From: Euonymus europaeus
Lineage: Eukaryota; Streptophyta; Magnoliopsida; Celastrales; Celastraceae
DNA length: 64,000 nt
NCBI GenBank assembly: GCA_963580455.1
Contig: OY756962.1
Location: 15,766,001-15,830,000, forward strand
Direction of reading: 5' to 3'
Positions 24,201 to 37,073 of this stretch are shown in pieces; position 1 is the stretch's first letter, and the number at the start of each line of letters is the position of its first letter. Below the pieces are notes generated by a model that ran no database searches, was not told the DNA's origin, and saw only the letters and a list, made by a program, of their open reading frames with translations. The position numbers and the translations under genes are program-made.

Positions 24201-27200
24201 CTATGTTAAATTTTATGAGTATAAGCTTCATAGATTATTTCGATGCCAAAAAACGAACTTTTTACGACAAATGGACAAAACCGTTAAAAGCTCCTCCATA
24301 GAGAGAGTTGAGATACTTCGTACCATAAAAGTTGCTTGATGTACACTTTTTATTGTTCTTCTATATCAAATTTTACGAGTATAAGCTTCCAAGATTATTT
24401 CGATGCCAAAACACCAACTTTTTATCACAAAGGGACAAAACCTAGAAAAGCTCCTCCATAGAGAGAGTTGAGTAACTTCGGACCCACTAAGTTGCTCGGG
24501 ATACACTTTTTATTGTTCTTCTATGTCAAATTTTACGAGTATAAGCTTCATAGATTATTTCGATGCCAAAACACAATCTGTCTATGACAAATAGACAAAA
24601 CCGTTAAAAGCTCCTCCATAGAAAGAGTTGAGCAACTTCGGACCATCAAAGTTGCTCGGTGTACACTTTTTATTGTTATTCTATGTCAAATTTTATGAGT
24701 ACTAGCTTCCAAGATTATTTCGATGCTAAAACACCATCATTCTATGACAAATGGACAAAAACGTTAAAAGGCCCTTCATAGAGAGAGTTGAGCAACTTCG
24801 GACAATCAAAGTTTCTCGGTGTACACTTTTTATTGTTCTTCAATGTCAAATTTTACGAGTATAAGCTTCATAGATTATTTCGATGCCAAAAAATGAACTT
24901 TTTACGACAAATGGACAAAACCGTTAAATGCTCCTCCATAGAGAGAGTTCAGTAACTTCGAACCCATAAAGTTGCTCGGGATACACTTTTAATTGTTCTT
25001 CTATGTCAAATTTTACGAGTATAAGCTTCGTAGATTATTTGGATGCCAAAACACCAACTTTTTAACACAGATGGACAAAATCGTGAAAAGCTCCTTCATA
25101 GAGAGAGTTGAGAACTTCGGACCCACAAAGTTGCTCGAGATTCACTTTTTATTGTTCTTCTATGTCAAATTTTACGAGTATAAGCTTCCTAGATTATTTC
25201 GATGCTAAAACACCATCTTTCTATGACAAATGGACAAAACCGTTAAAATGCCCTCCATAGAGAGAGTTGAGCAACTTCGGACCATCAAAGTTGCTCGGTG
25301 TACACTTTTTATTGTTCTTCTATGTAATATTTTACGAGTATAAGCTTCATAGATTATTTCGATGCCAAAAAACGAACTTTTTACGACAAATGGACAAAAC
25401 CGTTAAAAGCTCCTCCATAGAGAGAGTTGAGCAACTTTGGACCATCAAAGTTGCTCGTTGTACACTTTTTATTGTTCTTCTATGTCAAATTTTACGACTA
25501 TAAGCTTCCTAGATTATTTCGATGCTAAAACACCATCTTTCTATAATAAATGGACAAAACCGTTAAAAGCTCCTCCATAGAGAGAGTTGAGCAACTTCGG
25601 ACTATCAAAGTTGCTCGGGATACACTTTTTATTGTTCTTCTATGTCAAATTTTACGAGTATAAGCTTCCTAGATTATTTCGATGCTAAAACACCATCTTT
25701 CTATGACAAATGGACAAAACCGTTAAAAGGCCCTCCATAGAGAGAGTTGAGCAACTTCGGACCATCAAAGTTTCTCGGTGTACACTTTTTATTGTTCTTC
25801 TATGTCAAATTTTACGACTATAAGCTTCCTAGATTATTTCGATGCTAAAACACCATCTTTCTATAACAAATGGACAAAACCGTTAAAAGCTCCTCCATAG
25901 AGAGAGTTGAGCAACTTCGGACCATCAAAGTTGCTCGGTGTACACTTTTTATTGTACATCTATGTCAAGTTTTACGAGTATAAGCTTCCAAGATTATTTC
26001 GATGCCAAAACACCAACTTTTTATTACAAATGGACAAAACCTTCAAAAGCTCCTCCATAGAGAGAGTTGAGTAACTTCGGACCCACAAAGTTTCTCGGGA
26101 TAAACTTTTTATTGTTCTTCTATGCAAATTATACGAGTATAAGCTTTTTAGATTATTTCGATGCTAAAACACAATCTTTCTATAACAAATGGACAAAACC
26201 GTTAAAAGCCCCTCCATAGAGAGAGTTGAGCAACTTCAGACCATCAAAGTTGCTCGGTATACACTTTTTATTTTTCTTCTATGACAAATTTTACGAGTAT
26301 AAGCTTCGTAGATTATTTCGATGCTAAAACACCATCTTTCTATGACAAATAGACAAAACCGTTAAAAGCTCCTCCATAGAGGGAGTTGAGCAACTTCCGA
26401 CCATCAAAGTTGCTCGGTGTACACTTTTTATTGTTCTTCTATTTCAAATTTTACGAGTATAATCTTCCAAGATTATTTCGATTCCAAATCACCAACTTTC
26501 TATGAGAAATGGACAAAACCGTTAAAAGCTCCTCCATAGAGAGAGTTGAGCAACATCGAACCATCAAAGTTGCTCGATGTACACTTTTTATTGTTCTTCT
26601 ATGTTAAATTTTATGAGTATAAGCTTCATAGATTATTTCGATGCCAAAAAACGAACTTTTTACGACAAATGGACAAAACCGTTAAAAGCTCCTCCATAGA
26701 GAGAGTTGAGATACTTCGTACCATAAAAGTTGCTTGATGTACACTTTTTATTGTTCTTCTATGTCAAATTTTACGAGTATAAGCTTCCAAGATTATTTCG
26801 ATGCCAAAACACCAACTTTTTATCACAAAGGGACAAAACCTAGAAAAGCTCCTCCATAGAGAGAGTTGAGTAACTTCGGACCCACTAAGTTGCTCGGGAT
26901 ACACTTTTTATTGTTCTTCTATGTCAAATTTTACGAGTATAAGCTTCATAGATTATTTCGATGCCAAAACACAATCTGTCTATGACAAATAGACAAGACC
27001 GTTAAAAGCTCCTCCATAGAAAGAGTTGAGCAACTTCGGACCATCAAAGTTGCTCGGTGTACACTTTTTATTGTTATTCTATGTCAAATTTTATGAATAC
27101 TAGCTTCCAAGATTATTTCGATGCTAAAACACCAACATTCTATGACAAATGGACAAAAACGTTAAAAGGCCCTTCATAGAGAGAGTTGAGCAACTTCGGA

Positions 27201-28584
27201 CAATCAAAGTTTCTCGGTGTACACTTTTTATTGTTCTTCAATGTCAAATTTTACGAGTATAAGCTTCATAGATTATTTCGATGCCAAAAAATGAACTTTT
27301 TACGACAAATGGACAAAACCGTTAAATGCTCCTCCATAGAGAGAGTTCAGTAACTTCGAACCCATAAAGTTGCTCGGGATACACTTTTAATTGTTCTTCT
27401 ATGTCAAATTTTACGAGTATAAGCTTCGTAGATTATTTGGATGCCAAAACACCAACTTTTTAACACAGATGGACAAAATCGTGAAAAGCTCCTTCATAGA
27501 GAGAGTTGAGAACTTCGGACCCACAAAGTTGCTCGAGATTCACTTTTTATTGTTCTTCTATGTCAAATTTTACGAGTATAAGCTTCCTAGATTATTTCGA
27601 TGCTAAAACACCATCTTTCTATGACAAATGGACAAAACCGTTAAAATGCCCTCCATAGAGAGAGTTGAGCAACTTCGGACCATCAAAGTTGCTCGGTGTA
27701 CACTTTTTATTGTTCTTCTATGTCAAATTTTACGAGTATAAGCATCATAGATTATTTCGATGCCAAAAAACGAACTTTTTACGACAAATGGACAAAACCG
27801 TTAAAAGCTCCTCCATAGAGAGAGTTGAGCAACTTTGGACCATCAAAGTTGCTCGTTGTACACTTTTTATTGTTCTTCTATGTCAAATTTTACGACTATA
27901 AGCTTCCTAGATTATTTCGATGCTAAAACACCATCTTTCTATAATAAATGGACAAAACCGTTAAAAGCTCCTCCATAGAGAGAGTTGAGCAACTTCGGAC
28001 CATCAAAGTTGCTCGGTGTACACTTTTTATTGTACTTCTATGTCAAATTTTTCGAGTATCAGCTTCCTAGATTTTTTCGATGCTAAAACACAATCTTTCT
28101 ATGACAAATGGACAAAACCGTTAAAAGCCCCCCCATAGAGAGAGTTGAGCAACTTCGGACCATCAAAGTTGCTCGGTGTACACTTTTTATTGTTCTTCTA
28201 TGTCAAATTTTACGAGTATAAGCTTCCAAGATTATTTGGATGCCAAAACACCAACTTTTTAACACAAATGGACAAAATCTTGAAAAGCTCCTCCATAGAG
28301 AGAGTTGAGTAACTTCGGACCCACAAAGTTGCTCGGGATACACTTTTTATTGTTCTTCTATGTCAAATTTTACGAGTATAAGCTTCCTAGATTATTTCGA
28401 TGATAAAACACCATCTTTCTATGACAAATGGACAAAACCGTTAAAAGGCCCTCCATAGAGAGAGTTGAGCAACTTCGGACCATCAAAGTTTCTCGGTGTA
28501 CACTTTTTATTGTTCTTCTATGTCAAATTTTACGACTATAACATTCCTAGATTATTTCGATGCTAAAACACCATCTTTCTATAA
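21137..28584 (+). repeat. 7,448-bp tandem unit, copy 2
   Basis: This is a nearly exact copy of 13,689-21,136. Differences seen are gagaaacttctgacc for gagcaacttccgacc (about 21,273), a three-base patch at 21,327-21,347, tatatc at 24,364, and cacaaag for cacgaag at about 26,088. It ends in the same ctataac/tcggtatac join, near 28,585, where a further copy begins. The identical join at both boundaries shows that unit and junction were amplified together. Confidence 0.93.
23542..27999 (+). repeat. Nested 2,398-bp period inside unit copy 2
   Basis: This is the same nested pair shifted by 7,448 bp. It keeps the differences that distinguish the two sub-copies in unit copy 1: ctccatggaggg only in the first sub-copy, agacaagacc only in the second. 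The inner duplication was therefore in place before the outer one. Confidence 0.85.
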
Positions 28585-28651
28585 CTCGGTATACACTTTT
28601 TATTTTTCTTCTATGACAAATTTTACGAGTATAAGCTTCGTAGATTATTTT
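28559..28651 (+). repeat. 93-bp truncated monomer at unit junction 2
   Basis: This is the same truncated monomer and the same ctataac/tcggtatac join, exactly 7,448 bp after the first one. The preceding marker ataacattcc is also repeated. The identical breakpoint means a single original event copied along with the unit, not two independent deletions. Confidence 0.92.
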
Positions 28652-30218
28652 GATGCTAAAACACCATCTTTCTAGGACAAATAGACAAAACCGTTAAAAG
28701 CTCCTCCATAGAGGGAGTTGAGAAACTTCTGACCATCAAAGTTGCTCGGTGTACACTTTTTATTGTTCTTCTATTTCAAATTTTACGAGTATAATCTTCC
28801 AAGATTATTTCGATTCCAAATCACCAACTTTCTATGAGAAATGGACAAAACCGTTAACAGCTCCTCCATAGAGAGAGTTTGCAACATCGAACCATCAAAG
28901 TTGCTCGATGTACACTTTTTATTGTTCTTCTATGTTAAATTTTATGAGTATAAGCTTCCAAGATTATTTCGATGCCAAAACACCAACTTTTTATCACAAA
29001 TGGACAAAACCTTGAAAAGCTCCTCCATAGAGAGAGTTGAGTAACTTCGGACCCACAAAGTTGCTCGGTATACACTTTTTATTGTTCTTCTATATCAAAT
29101 TTTACGAGTATAATCTTCCAAGATTATTTCGATTCCAAATCACCAACTTTCTATGACAAATGGACAAAACCGTTAAAAGCTCCTCCATAGAGAGAGTTGA
29201 GATACTTCGTACCATAAAAGTTGCTCGGTGTACACTTTTTATTGTTCTTCTATGTCAAATTTTACGAGTATAAGCTTCCAAGATTATTTCGATGCCAAAA
29301 CACGAACTTTTTATCACAAATGGACAAAACCTTGAAAAGCTCCTCCATAGAGAGAGTTGAGTAACTTCGGACCCACAAAGTTGCTCGGGATACACTTTTT
29401 ATTGCTCTTCTATGTCAAATTTTACGAGTATAAGCTTCATAGATTATTTCGATGCTAAAACACAATCTTTCTATGACAAATAGACAAAACCGTTAAAAGC
29501 TCCTCCATAGAAAGAGTTGAGCAACTTCGGACCATCAAAGTTGCTCGGTGTACACTTTTTATTGTTATTCTATGTCAAATTTTATGAGTACTAGCTTCCA
29601 AGATTATTTCGATGCTAAAACACCATCATTCTATGACATATGGACAAAAACGTTAAAAGGCCCTTCATAGAGAGAGTTGAGCAACTTCGGACAATCAAAG
29701 TTTCTCGGTGTACACTTTTTATTGTTCTTCTATGTCAAATTTTACGAGTATAAGCTTCATAGATTATTTCGATGCCAAAAAACGAACTTTTTACGACAAA
29801 CGGACAAAACCGTTAAATGCTCCTCCATAGAGAGAGTTCAGTAACTTCGAAACCATAAAGTTGCTCGGGATACACTTTTTATTGTTCTTCTATGTCAAAT
29901 TTTACGAGTATAAGCTTCGTAGATTATTTGGACGCCAAAACACCAAATTTTTAACACAGATGGACAAAATCTTGAAAAGCTCCTTCATAGAGAGAGTTGA
30001 GTAACTTCGGACCCACAAAGTTGCTCGAGATACACTTTTTATTGTTCTTCTATGTCAAATTTTACGAGTATAAGCTTCCTAGATTATTTTGATGCTAAAA
30101 CACCATCTTTCTATGACAAATGGACAAAACCGTTAAAATGCCCTCCATAGAGAGAGTTGAGCAACTTCGGACCATCAAAGTTGCTCGGTGTACACTTTTT
30201 ATTGTTCTTCTATGTCAA
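28585..30218 (+). repeat. 7,448-bp unit, partial copy 3
   Basis: This segment starts at the second ctataac/tcggtatac junction and follows copy 2 until 30,218, where caagttt faces caaattt and the monomer order departs. The first 360 bp carry the copy-2-specific gagaaacttctgacc but not the 21,327-21,347 patch. After about 28,949 divergence rises: about a dozen substitutions, including cacgaac at 29,304 and cgaaaccat at 29,850. Both of these also occur at about 32.8-33.4 kb. The copy is therefore a mosaic, not a simple truncation. Confidence 0.8.
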
Positions 30219-33200
30219 GTTTTACGAGTATAAGCTTCCAAGATTATTTCGATGCAAAAACACCAACTATTTAACACAAATGGACAAAACCGTTAAAAGC
30301 TCCTCCATAGAGAGAGTTGAGCAACTTCGGACCATCAAAGTTGCTCGGTGTACACTTTTTATTGTACTTCTATGTCAAATTTTACGAGTATCAGCTTCCT
30401 AGATTTTTTCGATGCCAAAACACAATCTTTCTATGACAAATGGACAAAACCGTTAAAAAAGCCCCCCCATAGAGAGAGTTGGGCAACTTCGGACCATCAA
30501 AGTTGCACGGTGTACACTTTTTATTGTTCTTCTATGTCAAATTTTACGAGTATAAGCTTCCAAGATTGTTTGGATGCCAAAACACCAACTTTTTAACACA
30601 AATGGACAAAATCTTGAAAAGCTCCTCCATAGAGAGAGTTGAGTAACTTCGGACCCACAAAATTGCTCGGGATACACTTTTTATTGTTCTTCTATGTCAA
30701 ATTTTACGAGTATAAGCTTCCTAGATTATTTCGATGCTAAAACACCATCTTTCTATGACAAATGGACAAAACCGTTAAAAGGCCCTCCATAGAGAGAGTT
30801 GAGCAACTTCGGACCATCAAAGTTTCTCGGTGTACACTTTTTATTGTTCTTCTATGTCAAATTTTACGACTATAAGCTTCCTAGATTATTTCGATGCTAA
30901 AACACCATCTTTCTATAACAAATGGACAAAACCGTTAAAAGCTCCTCCATAGAGAGAGTTGAGCAACTTCGGACCATCAAAGTTGCTCGGTGTACACTTT
31001 TTATTTTTCTTCTATGACAAATTTTACGAGTATAAGCTTCGTAGATTATTTCGATGCTAAAACACCATCTTTCTATGACAAATAGACAAAACCGTTAAAA
31101 GCTCCTCCATAGAGGGAGTTGAGCAACTTCCGACCATCAAAGTTGCTCGGTGTACACTTTTTATTGTTCTTCTATTTCAAATTTTACGAGTATAATCTTC
31201 CAAGATTATTTCGATTCCAAATCACCAACTTTATATGAGAAATGGACAAAACCGTTAAAAGCTCCTCCATAGAGAGAGTTGAGCAACATCGAACCATCAA
31301 AGTTGCTCGATGTACACTTTTTATTGTTCTTCTATGTTAAATTTTATGAGTATAAGCTTCATAGATTATTTCGATGCCAAAAAACGAACTTTTTACGACA
31401 AATGGACAAAACCGTTAAATGCTCCTCCATAGAGAGAGTTCAGTAACTTCGAACCCATAAAGTTGCTCGGGATACACTTTTTATTGTTCTTCTATGTCAA
31501 ATTTTACGAGTATAAGCTTCGTAGATTATTTCGATGCCAAAACACCAACTTTTTAACACAGATGGACAAAATCTTGAAAAGCTCCTTCATAGAGAGAGTT
31601 GAGTAACTTCGGACCCACTAAGTTGCTCGGGATACACTTTTTATTGTTCTTCTATGTCAAATTTTACGAGTATAAGCTTCCTAGATTATTTCGATGCCAA
31701 AACACAATCTGTCTATGACAAATGGACAAAACCGTTAAAAGGCCCTCCATAGAGAGAGTTGAGCAACTTCGGACCATCAAAGTTTCTCGGTGTACACTTT
31801 TTATTGTTCTTCTATGTCAAATTTTACGACTATAAGCTTCCTAGATTATTTCGATGCTAAAACACCATCTTTCTATAACAAATGGACAAAACCGTTAAAA
31901 GCTCCTCCATAGAGAGAGTTGAGCAACTTCGGACCATCAAAGTTGCTCGGTGTACACTTTTTATTGTACATCTATGTCAAGTTTTACGAGTATAAGCTTC
32001 CAAGATTATTTCGATGCCAAAACACCAACTTTTTATTACAAATGGACAAAACCTTCAAAAGCTCCTCCATAGAGAGAGTTGAGTAACTTCGGACCCACAA
32101 AGTTGCTCGGGATAAACTTTTTATTGTTCTTCTATGCAAATTATACGAGTATAAGCTTTTTAGATTATTTCGATGCTAAAACACAATCTTTCTATAACAA
32201 ATGGACAAAACCGTTAAAAGCCCCTCCATAGAGAGAGTTGAGCAACTTCAGACCATCAAAGTTGCTCGGTATACACTTTTTATTTTTCTTCTATGACAAA
32301 TTTTACGAGTATAAGCTTCGTAGATTATTTCGATGCTAAAACACCATCTTTCTATGACAAATAGACAAAACCGTTAAAAGCTCCTCCATAGAGGGAGTTG
32401 AGCAACTTCCGACCATCAAAGTTGCTCGCTGTACACTTTTTATTGTTCTTCTATTTTAAATTTTACGAGTATAATCTTCCAAGATTATTTCGATTCCAAA
32501 TCACCAACTTTCTATGAGAAATGGACAAAACCGTTAAAAGCTCCTCCATAGAGAGAGTTGAGCAACATCGAACCATCAAAGTTGCTCGATGTACACTTTT
32601 TATTGTTCTTCTATGTTAAATTTTATGAGTATAAGCTTCATAGATTATTTCGATGCCAAAAAACGAACTTTTTACGACAAATGGACAAAACCGTTAAAAG
32701 CTCCTCCATAGAGAGAGTTGAGATACTTCGTACCATAAAAGTTGCTCGGTGTACACTTTTTATTGTTCTTCTATGTCAAATTTTACGAGTATAAGCTTCC
32801 AAGATTATTTCGATGCCAAAACACGAACTTTTTATCACAAATGGACAAAACCTTGAAAAGCTCCTCCATAGAGAGAGTTGAGTAACTTCGGACCCACAAA
32901 GTTGCTCGGGATACACTTTTTATTGTTCTTCTATGTCAAATTTTACGAGTATAAGCTTCATAGATTATTTCGATGCTAAAACACAATCTTTCTATGACAA
33001 ATAGACAAAACCGTTAAAAGCTCCTCCATAGAAAGAGTTGAGCAACTTCGGACCATCAAAGTTGCTCGGTGTACACTTTTTATTGTTATTCTATGTCAAA
33101 TTTTATGAGTACTAGCTTCCAAGATTATTTCGATGCTAAAACACCATCATTCTATGACAAATGGACAAAAACGTTAAAAGGCCCTTCATAGAGAGAGTTG

Positions 33201-34674
33201 AGCAACTTCGGACAATCAAAGTTTCTCGGTGTACACTTTTTATTGTTCTTCTATGTCAAATTTTACGAGTATAAGCTTCATAGATTATTTCGATGCCAAA
33301 AAACGAACTTTTTACGACAAATGGACAAAACCGTTAAATGCTCCTCCATAGAGAGAGTTCAGTAACTTCGAAACCATAAAGTTGCTCGGGATACACTTTT
33401 TATTGTTCTTCTATGTCAAATTTTACGAGTATAGGCTTCGTAGATTATTTGGACGCCAAAACACCAAATTTTTAACACAGATGGACAAAATCTTGAAAAG
33501 CTCCTTCATAGAGAGAGTTGAGTAACTTCGGACCCACAAAGTTGCTCGAGATACACTTTTTATTGTTCTTCTATGTCAAATTTTACGAGTATAAGCTTCC
33601 TAGATTATTTCGATGCTAAAACACCATCTTTCTATGACAAATGGACAAAACCGTTAAAATGCCCTCCATAGAGAGAGTTGAGCAACTTCGGACCATCAAA
33701 GTTGCTCGGTGTACACTTTTTATTGTTCTTCTATGTCAAATTTTACGAGTATAAGCTTCATAGATTATTTCGATGCCAAAAAACGAACTTTTTACGACAA
33801 ATGGACAAAACCGTTAAAAGCTCCTCCATAGAGAGAGTTGAGCAACTTTGGACCATCAAAGTTGCTCGGTGTACACTTTTTATTGTTCTCCTATGTCAAA
33901 TTTTACGACTATAAGCTTCCTAGATTATTTCGATGCTAAAACACCATCTTTCTATAATAAATGGACAAAACCGTTAAAAGCTCCTCCATAGAGAGAGTTG
34001 AGCAACTTCGGACCATCAAAGTTGCTCGGTGTACACTTTTTATTGTACTTCTATGTCAAATTTTACGAGTATCAGCTTCCTAGATTTTTTCGATGCCAAA
34101 ACACAATCTTTCTATGACAAATGGACAAAACCGTTAAAAGCCCCCCCATAGAGAGAGTTGAGCAACTTCGGACCATCAAAGTTGCTCGGTGTACACTTTT
34201 TATTGTTCTTCTATGTCAAATTTTATGAGTATAAGCTTCCAAGATTGTTTGGATGCCAAAACACCAACTTTTTAACAAAAATGGACAAAATCTTGAAAAG
34301 CTCCTCCATAGAGAGAGTTGAGTAACTTCGGACCCACAAAGTTGCTCGGGATACACTTTTTATTGTTCTTCTATGTCAAATTTTACGAGTATAAGCTTCC
34401 TAGATTATTTCGATGCTAAAACACCATCTTTCTATGACAAATGGACAAAACCGTTAAAAGGCCCTCCATAGAGAGAGTTGAGCAACTTCGGACCATCAAA
34501 GTTTCTCGGTGTACACTTTTTATTGTTCTTCTATGTCAAATTTTACGACTATAAGCTTCCTAGATTATTTCGATGCTAAAACACCATCTTTCTATAACAA
34601 ATGGACAAAACCGTTAAAAGCTCCTCCATAGAGAGAGTTGAGCAACTTCGGACCATCAAAGTTGCTCGGTGTAC
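30219..34674 (+). repeat. Mosaic satellite zone with several chimeric monomers
   Basis: This stretch contains one-off combinations: gatgcaaaaacaccaactattt followed by an A-type second half (30,252), two extra A before a C7 run (about 30,456), gggcaactt (30,480) and gttgcacgg (30,503). About 30,602-31,400 resembles 34,281-35,080 at offset 3,679, including the rare gattgtttggatgcc. About 32,275-33,229 resembles 34,675-35,629 at offset 2,400. No gene or foreign insertion is present. Confidence 0.75.
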
Positions 34675-37073
34675 ACTTTTTATTTTTCTTCTATGACAAA
34701 TTTTACGAGTATAAGCTTCGTAGATTATTTCGATGCTAAAACACCATCTTTCTATGACAAATAGACAAAACCGTTAAAAGCTCCTCCATAGAGGGAGTTG
34801 AGCAACTTCCGACCATCAAAGTTGCTCGGTGTACACTTTTTATTGTTCTTCTATTTCAAATTTTACGAGTATAATCTTCCAAGATTATTTCGATTCCAAA
34901 TCACCAACTTTCTATGAGAAATGGACAAAACCGTTAAAAGCTCCTCCATAGAGAGAGTTGAGCAACATCGAACCATCAAAGTTGCTCGATGTACACTTTT
35001 TATTGTTCTTCTATGTTAAATTTTATGAGTATAAGCTTCATAGATTATTTCGATGCCAAAAAACGAACTTTTTACGACAAATGGACAAAACCGTTAAAAG
35101 CTCCTCCATAGAGAGAGTTGAGATACTTCGTACCATAAAAGTTGCTTGGTGTACACTTTTTATTGTTCTTCTATGTCAAATTTTACGAGTATAAGCTTCC
35201 AAGATTATTTCGATGCCAAAACACCAACTTTTTATCACAAAGGGACAAAACCTAGAAAAGCTCCTCCATAGAGAGAGTTGAGTAACTTCGGACCCACTAA
35301 GTTGCTCGGGATACACTTTTTATTGTTCTTCTATGTCAAATTTTACGAGTATAAGCTTCATAGATTATTTCGATGCCAAAACACAATCTGTCTATGACAA
35401 ATAGACAAAACCGTTAAAAGCTCCTCCATAGAAAGAGTTGAGCAACTTCGGACCATCAAAGTTGCTCGGTGTACACTTTTTATTGTTATTCTATGTCAAA
35501 TTTTATGAGTACTAGCTTCCAAGATTATTTCGATGCTAAAACACCATCATTCTATGACAAATGGACAAAAACGATAAAAGGCCCTTCATAGAGAGAGTTG
35601 AGCAACTTCGGACAATCAACGTTTCTCGGTGTACACTTTTTATTGTTCTTCTATGTCAAATTTTACGAGTATAAGCTTCCAAGATTATTTCGATGCCAAA
35701 ACACCAACTTTTTATCACAAAGGGACAAAACCTAGAAAAGCTCCTCCATAGAGAGAGTTGAGTAACTTCGGACCCACTAAGTTGCTCGGGATACACTTTT
35801 TATTGTTCTTCTATGTCAAATTTTACGAGTATAAGCTTCATAGATTATTTCGATGCCAAAACACAATCTGTCTATGACAAATAGACAAAACCGTTAAAAG
35901 CTCCTCCATAGAAAGAGTTGAGCAACTTCGGACCATCAAAGTTGCTCGGTGTACACTTTTTATTGTTATTCTATGTCAAATTTTATGAGTACTAGCTTCC
36001 AAGATTATTTCGATGCTAAAACACCATCATTCTATGACAAATGGACAAAAACGATAAAAGGCCCTTCATAGAGAGAGTTGAGCAACTTCGGACAATCAAA
36101 GTTTCTCGGTGTACACTTTTTATTGTTCTTCTATGTCAAATTTTACGAGTATAAGCTTCATAGATTATTTCGATGCCAAAAAATGAACTTTTTACGACAA
36201 ATGGACAAAACCGTTAAATGCTCCTCCATAGAGAGAGTTCAGTAACTTCGAACCCATAAAGTTGCTCGGGATACACTTTTTATTGTTCTTCTATGTCAAA
36301 TTTTACGAGTATAAGCTTCGTAGATTATTTGGATGCCAAAACACCAACTTTTTAACACAGATGGACAAAATCTTGAAAAGCTCCTTCATAGAGAGAGTTG
36401 AGTAACTTCGGACCCACAAAGTTGCTCGAGATACACTTTTTATTGTTCTTCTATGTCAAATTTTACGAGTATAAGCTTCCTAGATTATTTCGATGCTAAA
36501 ACACCATCTTTCTATGACAAATGGACAAAACCGTTAAAAGGCCCTCCATAGAGAGAGTTGAGCAACTTCGGACCATCAAAGTTTCTCGGTGTACACTTTT
36601 TATTGTTCTTCTATGTCAAATTTTACGACTATAAGCTTCCTAGATTATTTCGATGCTAAAACACCATCTTTCTATAACAAATGGACAAAACCGTTAAAAG
36701 CTCCTCCATAGAGAGAGTTGAGCAACTTCGGACCATCAAAGTTGCTCGGTGTACACTTTTTATTGTACATCTATGTCAAGTTTTACGAGTATAAGCTTCC
36801 AAGATTATTTCGATGCCAAAACACCAACTTTTTATTACAAATGGACAAAACCTTCAAAAGCTCCGCCATAGAGAGAGTTGAGTAACTTCGGACCCACAAA
36901 GTTGCTCGGGATAAACTTTTTATTGTTCTTCTATGCAAATTATACGAGTATAAGCTTTTTAGATTATTTCGATGCTAAAACACAATCTTTCTATAACAAA
37001 TGGACAAAACCGTTAAAAGCCCCTCCATAGAGAGAGTTGAGCAACTTCAGACCATCAAAGTTGCTCGGTATAC
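34675..37073 (+). repeat. 12-mer HOR copy 1 with extra 480 bp
   Basis: This unit corresponds to 37,074-38,992 but is 480 bp longer because three monomers are doubled within it (35,149-36,159). Without that it would be 1,919 bp, i.e. 12 monomers minus one base. The missing base is in tatgcaaatta (about 36,943). Shared marks with the next copies are agggacaaaacctag and cacaatctgtctatg; aatgaac and acgataaaagg are shared with copy 2 only. Confidence 0.85.
35149..36159 (+). repeat. 531-bp direct repeat at offset 480 (3 monomers)
   Basis: Bases 35,149-35,679 match 35,629-36,159 with a single difference seen, c at 35,620 against a at 36,100 (gacaatcaacg/gacaatcaaag). The period is exactly three monomers, so register is kept. 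It explains why the spacing between neighbouring HOR copies is 2,399 bp here and 1,919 bp in the next. Confidence 0.92.

Noticed and set aside
35149..36159. Possible assembly duplication artefact
   Set aside because: Not claimed as an error: the copies differ at 35,620/36,100 and the flanks fit a normal in-register expansion. Read data would be needed to decide.
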